From NCBI GenBank assembly GCA_020634395.1, contig JACKBU010000040.1, positions 1 through 28,927 on the forward strand: a DNA stretch of 28,927 nt. Direction: 5' to 3'. Source of the DNA: Ardenticatenaceae bacterium. GTDB taxonomy: Bacteria; Chloroflexota; Anaerolineae; Promineifilales; Promineifilaceae. A program made the position numbers and the translations under genes. Positions 15,680-22,421 of the stretch are shown here, in pieces (the first letter of the stretch is position 1; each line of letters starts with the position of its first letter). The notes beneath the pieces are model-generated. The model made no database searches. It was given only the letters and a program-made list of their open reading frames with translations, and was not told the origin of the DNA.

Positions 15680-15952
15680 CTTTAGCAACGGCAAAGTAAG
15701 CTTTAGCAACGACTAAGGAGCCTTTAGCAACGACTAAGGAGGCTTTAGCAACGACTAAGGAGGCTTTAGCAACGACTAAGGAGGCTTTAGCAACGACTAA
15801 GGAGGCTTTAGCAACGACTAAGGAGGCTTTAGCAACGACTAAGGAGGCTTTAGCAACGACTAAGGAGCCTTTAGCAACGACTAAGGAGCCTTTAGGAACG
15901 ACTAAGGAGGCTTTAGCAACGACTAAGGAGGCTTTAGGAACGACTGAGGAGG
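15680..15952. repeat. 13-copy direct tandem repeat, 21-bp unit
   Basis: Thirteen head-to-tail 21-base units with no spacers. The core TTTAGCAACGACTAAGG is followed by AGG or AGC. Unit 1 is diverged (GGCAAAGTAAG in the second half); units 2, 9 and 10 end AGC; units 11 and 13 have TTTAGGAACG; unit 13 also has CTGAGG. The central copies (3-8) are identical, which suggests recent expansion. Each AGG unit contains TAAGGAGG, the exact complement of the usual 16S rRNA 3' end. The unit is two helical turns long. In one plus frame it reads as repeated LATTKEA and in one minus frame as ASLVVAK, neither with a start codon. Confidence 0.97.
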
Positions 15953-16037
15953 CACTAACTTACAAAGAATAGAGCCTCGGCGTAACTTTTCCCCCTGCCG
16001 GGGCGGACGGGACGTCCGCGCTCCCATTTAGGAAGGA

Positions 16038-16061
16038 GAGACGGCCGTTCACGGCCGTCTC
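16038..16061 (-). terminator. hairpin after the amidase gene
   Basis: GAGACGGCCGT (16038-16048) and ACGGCCGTCTC (16051-16061) form an 11-bp stem touching the amidase stop codon. Both arms contain ACGGCCGT. It is followed on the minus strand by TCCTTCC, with no strong T-run. It marks the end of the kai-kinase-amidase gene run. Confidence 0.6.
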
Positions 16062-17561
16062 CTAATAAGGCAGCGTGGGGAAAAACTGCGGCGCACGCCG
16101 CACCTGCGTCGCCTGCTCGAAGGCATACGCCAGCTTAAGCAGCACCGGCTCCTGAAACGCCCCGCCAATGAAGGAAATACCCACCGGCAGGCCGCGCACA
16201 AAGCCCGCCGGAACCGTCACGCTCGGATATCCGGCTACAGCCGCCGGCGAAGAACTGCCGCCGCCGTAATGGTCACCGTTCACCCAATCTGTAAGCCAGG
16301 CCGGGCCGCCGGTAGGGGCGATGATAGCGTCCAGATGATGGTTGTTCAGCACTTTGTCGATGCCTTCCTGGCGCGCCTGTTTATGGTTGGCCGCCAGCGC
16401 TTCCAGGTAGGCGTCGTCGGTTAGCGGCCCCTTTTCTTGCGCTGCCAGCATGCGCTCCTGGGCAAAATACGGCATCACCGTGTCCGCGTGGGCGTCGTTA
16501 AAGGCGATCAGGTCGGCCAGGTTTTTCATCGGCGCGTCCGGGCCAAGTGTGGCCAGATATGCGGCCATGTCGGCCTTAAATTCATAAAGCAGCACCGTTA
16601 CTTCCGATTCGCCAAACCCATCCAGCGAATCCAGGTCGGCCGGATCGATTATTTCCGCGCCGCCGGCCTTCATCGCGGCGATGGCCTGCTCCATCACAGC
16701 GTCGACGTCCGGGTGAAAGCCGAAGAAATTGCGGGCCACGCCGATGCGCGCCCCTTGCAGGCCGTTCCTGTCTAAAAATTGGGTGTAGTCGGTCTGGGCG
16801 TGGTCGGTCGAAACGGCCGTGGCCGGGTCCCGCGGGTCTATGCCCGTCAGCGCTCCCAAAACAAGGGCCGCATCCGTCACCGTGCGGGCCATCGGCCCGG
16901 CTGTATCCTGGCTGTGGGCGATAGGAATGACGCCGGAACGGCTGACAAGGCCTATCGTGGGTTTTATCCCCACGATGCCGTTGGCGTGCGACGGGCAAAT
17001 AATAGAGCCATCCGTTTCTGTGCCAATGGCTGCCGCGCAAAAGTTCGCGGAAACAGCCACCGCCGAACCGGAACTGGAGCCGCAGGGATTGCGGTCCAGG
17101 GCGTAGGGATTGTGCGTCTGTCCGCCGCGGCTGCTCCAGCCGGAAGACGAGCGGCTGGAGCGGAAATTAGCCCACTCGCTGAGGTTGGCTTTCCCCAGAA
17201 CAATCGCCCCGGCTGCGCGCAGCTGCGCCACCAGAAATGCGTCCTGCGGCGCGATTGAACCGGCCAGCGCCAGCGATCCGGCGGTGGTTTGCATCTTGTC
17301 GGCGGTGTCGATGTTATCTTTGAGGATGATGGGGATGCCATGCAGCGGGCCGCGCGGTCCCTGGGCGGCCCGCTCCGCGTCCAGCTCGTCGGCGATAGAT
17401 AGAGCGTCGGGGTTGAGTTCGACAATGGCGTTGACCTGCGGATCTAGTTGGCGGATACGCGCCTGGTACTGCTCGACGAGTTCATGAGCGGTGAAACGGC
17501 CGTCTGCCATGCCCTTTTGCAGCTCCGGGATGGTGGCTTCGAGAAATTTAAAGTCGGTCAT
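16062..17561 (-). CDS. amidase-signature hydrolase (peptide-amidase-like)
   Basis: A 499-residue amidase-signature enzyme, presumably cytoplasmic (no signal peptide seen). The Ser-cisSer-Lys triad is visible: Lys in ILKDN (about residue 81), the cis-Ser in PCGSSSGSAVAVS, and the nucleophile Ser in GTETDGSIICPS. GIVGIKPTIGLVSRSGVIPIAHSQDTAGPMARTV is the family block and is closest to peptide amidases and their relatives. AAGAGGAT precedes ATG 17561, and the upstream kinase gene ends 21 bp away, so it may be the last gene of the kai operon. It is not an obvious GatA: there is no gatB or gatC nearby, and the C-terminal part (ending FFPTLPY) is of the peptide-amidase type. Substrate unknown. Confidence 0.9.
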   Translation of the reverse strand: MTDFKFLEATIPELQKGMADGRFTAHELVEQYQARIRQLDPQVNAIVELNPDALSIADELDAERAAQGPRGPLHGIPIILKDNIDTADKMQTTAGSLALAGSIAPQDAFLVAQLRAAGAIVLGKANLSEWANFRSSRSSSGWSSRGGQTHNPYALDRNPCGSSSGSAVAVSANFCAAAIGTETDGSIICPSHANGIVGIKPTIGLVSRSGVIPIAHSQDTAGPMARTVTDAALVLGALTGIDPRDPATAVSTDHAQTDYTQFLDRNGLQGARIGVARNFFGFHPDVDAVMEQAIAAMKAGGAEIIDPADLDSLDGFGESEVTVLLYEFKADMAAYLATLGPDAPMKNLADLIAFNDAHADTVMPYFAQERMLAAQEKGPLTDDAYLEALAANHKQARQEGIDKVLNNHHLDAIIAPTGGPAWLTDWVNGDHYGGGSSSPAAVAGYPSVTVPAGFVRGLPVGISFIGGAFQEPVLLKLAYAFEQATQVRRAPQFFPTLPY

Positions 17562-17582
17562 GGATGAAATCCTCTTGTGATA

Positions 17583-19178
17583 TCAGACTGCCAGGGGCAG
17601 CACAACCCTTACCTGTGTGCCGCGGCCGGGTTGGCTGGTGATTTCGATACGGCCGTTGTGCAAACTGGCGATACTTTGAGCAATTGTGAGCCCCAGACCG
17701 ATGCCCGGCACATTGGATTGGCTCGCTCCCTGTCCCCGATAGAAGCGCTCGAATAAATGGGGCAGGTCTTCAGAGTAAATGCCGATGCCCGTGTCTTCGA
17801 TTTGCAGGTTCGCTGTGTTTTGTATCAGGTCTATCCTGGTTTGCAGCTGTATTTCGCCGTGTAAAGTATAGTTCAGCGCGTTTTCCAGCAGGTTGGTAAT
17901 CATTTCTTGCAGCTGCTTAAAGCTTCCTTGAACGGGCAGCGCGTCCGTTTGGGGCATAAATTTGAGTTGGAGCTGCTGCTCGTGGGCCGCAGGTTGATAC
18001 TTTTCCACGACTTTATCAATCACCTCGTTGAGATCCAGACGCGCCCAGATCATGTTGGATTCATCTAGCTGAGAAAGCCGTAGAATCCCTTCAACCAGTT
18101 CCCTCAGCCTGGCTATCTGGCGATCCAGAATTTTCAGGTAGCGGGGAAGTTTCTCTGCCGGGCTTCTATTGATCAGATCGAGATAGAGAACGAGGTTTGC
18201 CAGCGGCGTACGCAGTTCGTGTGAGATGTCATCAATGAATTTTGACTTAAGCCGGTCTAATTCTTGTAATTGATGATAAGCCTGGAGCAGTTCCTGGGTG
18301 CGTTCCGCAACGCGCACTTCGAGTTCATCGGCGTGCTGATGGATTTCTTCATACAGCTGGGCCTTGGCCAGCGCCAGAGAAAGATGCCCGACTACTTGTT
18401 CGGCCTGGCGGATTTCGTCCGGCGTGAAAGGATGGGGGTGCAGGAAAATGACAAAGGCTGCCCCCAGCTTTTGCGTGCCGGCGATGAGAGGGAGGGCCAA
18501 TATCGAGTGGCTGGGGAACAGGACGGCCGTGTGCATGTGGGCGTAGGGTGATTTATTCACCTGATCGAGAACCAGAGCCTGGCCGGAATCTAAAACGGCC
18601 GTGGTGATTGTTTGTTGACGGCCGTCTGGTTCTGTCAGGGGATATTCTTCGGCCAGGCTGCGGCTGACGGCGCCGGGAACGGCCGTTTGTTTCTCCTCAT
18701 CCCACAGCGTAATGGTGCAGCCATCGGCGCCGTATAATTCCCCCAGCCGGTCGGCCAAAATTTGCAGCATCGTGCGATAGTCCGGCGTTTCCAAAGCCGC
18801 TGTGGAGATTTCATTCAGCCAGGCCAAAAAATGTTCATGGGCGCGCAGCGATTCTTCGGCTTTTTTGCGCGCCGTCGTGTCCCGCAAGGAGGCCAGATAG
18901 GCCGATTCCCGCTGCCATTCGACGTCCACCACCCGCATTTCGGCCACTTTAAGGTCGCCCGCGACCACAATATCAATCTCGGTCGTTTCATTGGCGACAA
19001 CCGGATAGCCAAACATAGCCCCGGTGAGGGTTGCCCGGTTCCGCGCAAAAAGTGTTTCCGCCGCCGGATTTGCATAGCGAATGACACCCTCTCCGTTAAC
19101 AATGACGATGCCGTCGGCATTGGCCTCGATTATTTTGCGAAAGCGATATTCGCTGGCCCGTAATGTTTTATCATCCAT
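17583..19178 (-). CDS. soluble PAS-GAF sensor histidine kinase in the kai cluster
   Basis: A 531-residue cytoplasmic histidine kinase. Domains: PAS (about 8-105, FRKIIEANADGIVIVNGEG), GAF (about 125-275), a coiled coil (280-312), HisKA with phospho-acceptor H320 in IDDISHELRTPLANL, and HATPase_c with ITNLLENALNYT (N box), EDTGIGI (G1) and GIGLGLTIAQSI (G2). No transmembrane segment or receiver is present. It starts 20 bp after kaiC, so it is the natural candidate for reading KaiC state. It lacks the KaiB-like N-terminal domain of cyanobacterial SasA, so any coupling would work differently. No response regulator lies beside it; the nearest (11279-11980) belongs to another kinase. Confidence 0.92.
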   Translation of the reverse strand: MDDKTLRASEYRFRKIIEANADGIVIVNGEGVIRYANPAAETLFARNRATLTGAMFGYPVVANETTEIDIVVAGDLKVAEMRVVDVEWQRESAYLASLRDTTARKKAEESLRAHEHFLAWLNEISTAALETPDYRTMLQILADRLGELYGADGCTITLWDEEKQTAVPGAVSRSLAEEYPLTEPDGRQQTITTAVLDSGQALVLDQVNKSPYAHMHTAVLFPSHSILALPLIAGTQKLGAAFVIFLHPHPFTPDEIRQAEQVVGHLSLALAKAQLYEEIHQHADELEVRVAERTQELLQAYHQLQELDRLKSKFIDDISHELRTPLANLVLYLDLINRSPAEKLPRYLKILDRQIARLRELVEGILRLSQLDESNMIWARLDLNEVIDKVVEKYQPAAHEQQLQLKFMPQTDALPVQGSFKQLQEMITNLLENALNYTLHGEIQLQTRIDLIQNTANLQIEDTGIGIYSEDLPHLFERFYRGQGASQSNVPGIGLGLTIAQSIASLHNGRIEITSQPGRGTQVRVVLPLAV

Positions 19179-19198
19179 AGCGGCTTGTAGCAGATAAG

Positions 19199-20725
19199 TT
19201 AGCGGCCCTGCTGGTCCTGAAACAGCGTGCTGATGCGGTCCATTTCATTGGGAGGAATGCTGACGGGATTACCAACCAATATGCCCGTGATATTTTTGAA
19301 TGCTTTGCCGATGTGCATGCCACGGCCGTCAATCGTAAATTCACGGATTTCTTTATCGTGCATCGAGCCGCGCATCTTCAGCACCGTCAGGCCGCGGCGC
19401 ATTTCGCCGTACATCTCCACGTAACGCAGCATGATAATCGAATCGGTGACGGTGGAAATGTGGGCCTCGGTGACCGACGTGCCGCCCATCAGCGAAGGCG
19501 TGGTGGAGGTAAACAGTCCGGCCGTTTCTTTGTGCTTGATAAAAGACGTCAGGCCGATGACAAATTCACGGAAGCCTCTGACCGTGGCTACCCGTTCCAG
19601 GGCCGAAAGGCTGTCGACGGCCACCCGATTGGGCGCAAAGCGTTCGATTTCCGTTTTCATGTTGATGAGGTGATCTTCTGGGCCGGCCACTTCCGGGTAG
19701 CGGCAGATGAGCTTTAGCGTGCCCTCTTCCTCCATTTTACGAAAATCGACGCCCCAGCCGGTGGCGTTGCGGAAGAGTTGTTCGCGGCTTTCTTCAAAGG
19801 CAAACAGCAGGCAGCGTTCGCCAATGGCCGCGCCCCCGGCGATAAACTCGGTGACGGTGAGCGTTTTGCCGGTCCCGGTAGCGCCGGAAACCAGGATGAT
19901 GGAATCGCGAAAGAAGCCGCCGCCGCACATTTTGTCCAGCTCTGCGTTGCCGGAGGTGATGCGGATGTCGGACGAGCTTTGTTTCAGTTCGATGGCGGAG
20001 AGGGGGATGATGGCAATGCCGGAACCGGGCATGATGGTGAAGGGGAATTCCCCTTTCTGGTGGGCCGTGCCGCGAAACTTGAGGATTTCGATGGTGCGCC
20101 GGCGTTTTTCGTCTTCGAGGGCGTTGCGCAGGATGATGACGTTGTCGGCGACGAATTCTTCCACGCCGTAGCGGGCGATTTCGCCGTATTCTTGCACTCG
20201 TTCGGCGGTGAGCACGGCCGTTACCCCCATCTTCTTCAGTGCCGAGGCAATGCGGAATAATTCACTGCGCACCGAGATGTATTCGGTTAACTGCGTAAAA
20301 ATCGCCCCCAGCGAATCGACGGCGACGCGTTTGGCCCCGGTTTTGTGTACCGCGTGTTCAATCCGCGCCAGCAAAGCACCCAGATCATAGCTGCCGGCAA
20401 AGATCGTGTCCTCGGCCAACTGTGGGGAAGCATCGACAAAGGCCCATAGGCCCTCGTCTTCCCACTTCTGGATGTCCCAGCCGAAGCTCACCATATTCTG
20501 GCGGATGTCGTTGGGCGACTCTTCAAAGGTGACAAAAACGCCGGGTTCGCCTGATTTTTCGATGCCGGCGCTTAAGAACTGCACGGCAAATACCGTTTTG
20601 GCACTGCCGGCGGTGCCGGAAATCAGGGTGGTTCGGCCCTGGGGTAGGCCGCCATTGGTAATATCATCGAAGCCGGGGATGCCGGTTTTTAGTTTGATAA
20701 TGGGGGCAGTTGTGTTTTTACTCAT
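19199..20725 (-). CDS. kaiC: KaiC-family clock ATPase/autokinase
   Basis: A 508-residue double RecA-domain protein, close to the length of cyanobacterial KaiC (about 519). CI has Walker A GTAGSAKT (37-44) and the Glu pair E68-E69 in TFEES. CII has Walker A GATGTGKT (281-288) and E311-E312 in FEESREQ. The CII phosphosite region SVTEAHISTVTDSI keeps T419, S424 and T425, aligning with T426, S431 and T432 of Synechococcus KaiC. MRGSMHDKEIREF and the A-loop-like NITGILVGNPVSI tail are also kept. It overlaps kaiB by 8 bp. The sequence supports ATPase and autophosphorylation; whether it oscillates or acts as an hourglass cannot be told. Confidence 0.96.
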   Translation of the reverse strand: MSKNTTAPIIKLKTGIPGFDDITNGGLPQGRTTLISGTAGSAKTVFAVQFLSAGIEKSGEPGVFVTFEESPNDIRQNMVSFGWDIQKWEDEGLWAFVDASPQLAEDTIFAGSYDLGALLARIEHAVHKTGAKRVAVDSLGAIFTQLTEYISVRSELFRIASALKKMGVTAVLTAERVQEYGEIARYGVEEFVADNVIILRNALEDEKRRRTIEILKFRGTAHQKGEFPFTIMPGSGIAIIPLSAIELKQSSSDIRITSGNAELDKMCGGGFFRDSIILVSGATGTGKTLTVTEFIAGGAAIGERCLLFAFEESREQLFRNATGWGVDFRKMEEEGTLKLICRYPEVAGPEDHLINMKTEIERFAPNRVAVDSLSALERVATVRGFREFVIGLTSFIKHKETAGLFTSTTPSLMGGTSVTEAHISTVTDSIIMLRYVEMYGEMRRGLTVLKMRGSMHDKEIREFTIDGRGMHIGKAFKNITGILVGNPVSIPPNEMDRISTLFQDQQGR

Positions 20726-21035
20726 CCTTTAGAGTTCCTTTGGGCAGAGGGAATACACTGTTGATTTGCAGATCGAGACCGATAAAGACTTTTTCTGTGT
20801 CGGACAAATCACCAATAATTCGTCTGAGGGGCGGCGGGGTTACTTTGATGAGTGTGGGGGTGGCCAGAATTTTTTCTTCTTCGGCCAGTTCGGGGTGTTC
20901 CAGCACGTCGATGATGGTGAGGTCGTAACGGCCGTTTAACATTTCCTGGCATGTCTGGTACAAGTTTTCAATGGCGCGCCTGGATCGGGGAGTCTGGCCG
21001 GTGATGTACAGTTTAAGCTGATATATTGCTGACAT
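20718..21035 (-). CDS. kaiB: KaiB clock protein
   Basis: A 105-residue KaiB, near the usual 102-108. It starts YQLKLYITGQTPRSRRAIENL and keeps the fold-switching half KILATPTLIKVTPPPLRRIIGD with FIGLDL. The IDVLEHPELAEE segment between them is standard. In known systems KaiB binds the KaiC CI ring when CII is phosphorylated and then sequesters KaiA. I start it at ATG 21035, ten bases after GGGAGG; an in-frame TTG three codons earlier lies too close to that site. It lies 5 bp after the PAS/KaiA-like gene and overlaps kaiC by 8 bp, so all three are translated from one message. Confidence 0.96.
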   Translation of the reverse strand: MSAIYQLKLYITGQTPRSRRAIENLYQTCQEMLNGRYDLTIIDVLEHPELAEEEKILATPTLIKVTPPPLRRIIGDLSDTEKVFIGLDLQINSVFPLPKGTLKDE

Positions 21036-21040
21036 GACTC

Positions 21041-22066
21041 TCAATCCTCCCTTGTTGTGGTTTTATTTGGTGTAGCTTCCTGGCCCGGCGATTTGCCCTG
21101 CCAGACGTTCAGGTAATAGCTGCGGTAATAGGCTGTCAGATGGCCCATCAATTCTAAGAGTAACAACCGGCCTTCTTCAAAATAAACGTTGGCCCTGGGA
21201 TAAGGAATGCCTTTAACTTTGGCGGTAAGCGCGCGGCTGTGTAACTGCACAACGTCGTGGGGACTGGCGCTGTAGCTGCCCAGTTTTTCCGCCAGCCGGC
21301 GCAACTTCGCCGAGAGATCGTTTTCAACCCGATACATTCGGGCCTCTAAAGCTTTTTCTAAGAGTACTTCGTATTCTTGGGTGAGGCCGGCGAAAAATTC
21401 AGGCGCACTTTCGGCCAACGAGAGCAGATTGTAGGCGCGTGCGGTAACGGCCGATGGTTTGGATTGAGAGTAATTTTCCAGGGACTGTAGTTCCCGTTCT
21501 AGTTCGGCCTGGCGGCGGGTTAGTTCGGTCGTCAACTGGCGTAGTTCTGTTTCGACTCGTTGGCGTTCCAAAATCTCTTCGCGTAAATGCTGATTGGCCT
21601 GCAGCAGTTCGGCCGTGCGTGTTTCCACTTCCAGTTCCAGACGATCGCGGGCCTCGCGCACGGCCGTTTCCAGGGCTTTTTGGGCGGTAATGTCGCGGAT
21701 AAAAACGGCCGTTACCGCTCCCTGGACGCTTTGCCAGGGCGCCAGGCTCACCAGAATGTCTATTTCGCGTCCGCTTTTGTGCCGGGCTATCAGATCCAGG
21801 TTCAGCCCCATGGGTCGGGGCCAGGGGCGGCTGAAGTAGTGGGCCACATGCTCGCGGTGCGGTCCACGGAAACGCTCCGGCAGCAGCAAATCCAGAGCCT
21901 TTCCCTCCAGATCGGCTGACGCATAGCCAAATAGCTGGGTGGCAGTGGCGTTCGCAGCCAGAATGATTCCCTGGCTGTTCACCACCAAAGCGGCGTCGGG
22001 TACAGAAGCCAGCAGTTCCTGGCATTCAGTTCGGGAGAGATGAGGTTGAGCCGGGGCGTTGTTCAT
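21041..22066 (-). CDS. PAS-coiled-coil protein with KaiA/RsbU-like C-terminal helical domain
   Basis: A 341-residue cytoplasmic protein, first gene of the kai run. PAS domain about 14-128 (LLASVPDAALVVNSQGIIL through FIRDITAQK); a long coiled coil about 128-200 (EVETRTAELLQANQHL onward); C-terminal helical domain about 205-320. In that last part, DVVQLH (271-276) and RLLLLELMGHLTAYYR (300-315) line up by eye with the end of cyanobacterial KaiA (VIEIH, then RLALIEVIAHLCEMYRR). SCOP groups KaiA C-terminal and RsbU N-terminal domains in one superfamily, so RsbU_N-like is the alternative. My inference is a KaiA-equivalent whose activity is gated by the PAS domain. No phosphatase or kinase domain is present. 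The ribosome-binding site is weak. Confidence 0.82.
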   Translation of the reverse strand: MNNAPAQPHLSRTECQELLASVPDAALVVNSQGIILAANATATQLFGYASADLEGKALDLLLPERFRGPHREHVAHYFSRPWPRPMGLNLDLIARHKSGREIDILVSLAPWQSVQGAVTAVFIRDITAQKALETAVREARDRLELEVETRTAELLQANQHLREEILERQRVETELRQLTTELTRRQAELERELQSLENYSQSKPSAVTARAYNLLSLAESAPEFFAGLTQEYEVLLEKALEARMYRVENDLSAKLRRLAEKLGSYSASPHDVVQLHSRALTAKVKGIPYPRANVYFEEGRLLLLELMGHLTAYYRSYYLNVWQGKSPGQEATPNKTTTRED

Positions 22067-22421
22067 TGTTTCTTGGGCAAGCTATGACAAATGAGATGTA
22101 GATATTTGCGCAAGCAAGACGGCCGTCAGCAAAGACAAAAATTGATCGGGAATACCACGTGATTCAACTTATTGAACCGCAAAACAGCGGGCTTAGCAAG
22201 GGGCCAGGGGAGTTTTGAGGTTAATGTTTGCTAAGTAATCGGCCGATCTGCAGCTTTGGCCCGCCAGATGCGCCATTCGGTAAGGCATGGGACGCGGATA
22301 AGCGCCGATCAAGTGACTAAAAATCCGCATCTCCTTTTAAGAGAGCCGTTGGTTAAAAAAAGAAACGGCCGTTTTCCGCAGGGAACGGCCGTTTCTCCAC
22401 CTGCCTGCTCAACAGGTCAGA
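22067..22421. promoter_or_regulatory. kai operon upstream region
   Basis: This 355-base gap separates the kai run from the xanthine-dehydrogenase-family gene. No gene is supported. It contains an inverted repeat CTTAGCAA (22192-22199)/TTGCTAAG (22228-22235), TTCAA-CTTA-TTGAA near 22163-22176, and the palindrome ATCGGCCGAT near 22238. These are possible operator sites for the kai promoter. On the minus strand I cannot pick a confident -10/-35 pair. The terminator of the upstream gene occupies 22355-22395. Confidence 0.4.
22355..22395 (-). terminator. intrinsic terminator of the xanthine-dehydrogenase-family gene
   Basis: On the minus strand GAAACGGCCGTT, a 10-base loop, AACGGCCGTTTC and then TTTTTTT: a 12-bp stem (22362-22373 with 22384-22395) plus a seven-T run. 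Both arms contain ACGGCCGT. The adjoining CCACCTGCCTGCT (22397-22409) recurs beside the 5223-5258 terminator. Confidence 0.88.

Noticed and set aside
15405..15716. 103-codon plus-strand reading frame running into the 21-bp repeats
   Set aside because: No ribosome-binding site, biased composition, no family resemblance, and its last 14 codons are simply translated repeat units.
15680..15952. CRISPR array
   Set aside because: Units are contiguous with no unique spacers and no cas genes are nearby; it is a simple tandem repeat.
15700..15972. Protein-coding heptapeptide repeat (LATTKEA, or ASLVVAK on the other strand)
   Set aside because: The frames are open only because the unit is 21 bases; neither has a start codon or ribosome-binding site.
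16062..17561. GatA subunit of the Glu-tRNA(Gln) amidotransferase
   Set aside because: Tempting because of the nearby tRNA-Gln, but the motif context and C-terminus fit peptide-amidase-like enzymes and gatB/gatC are absent.
17583..19178. SasA, the cyanobacterial clock output kinase
   Set aside because: No KaiB-like N-terminal domain; the sensor part is PAS plus GAF.
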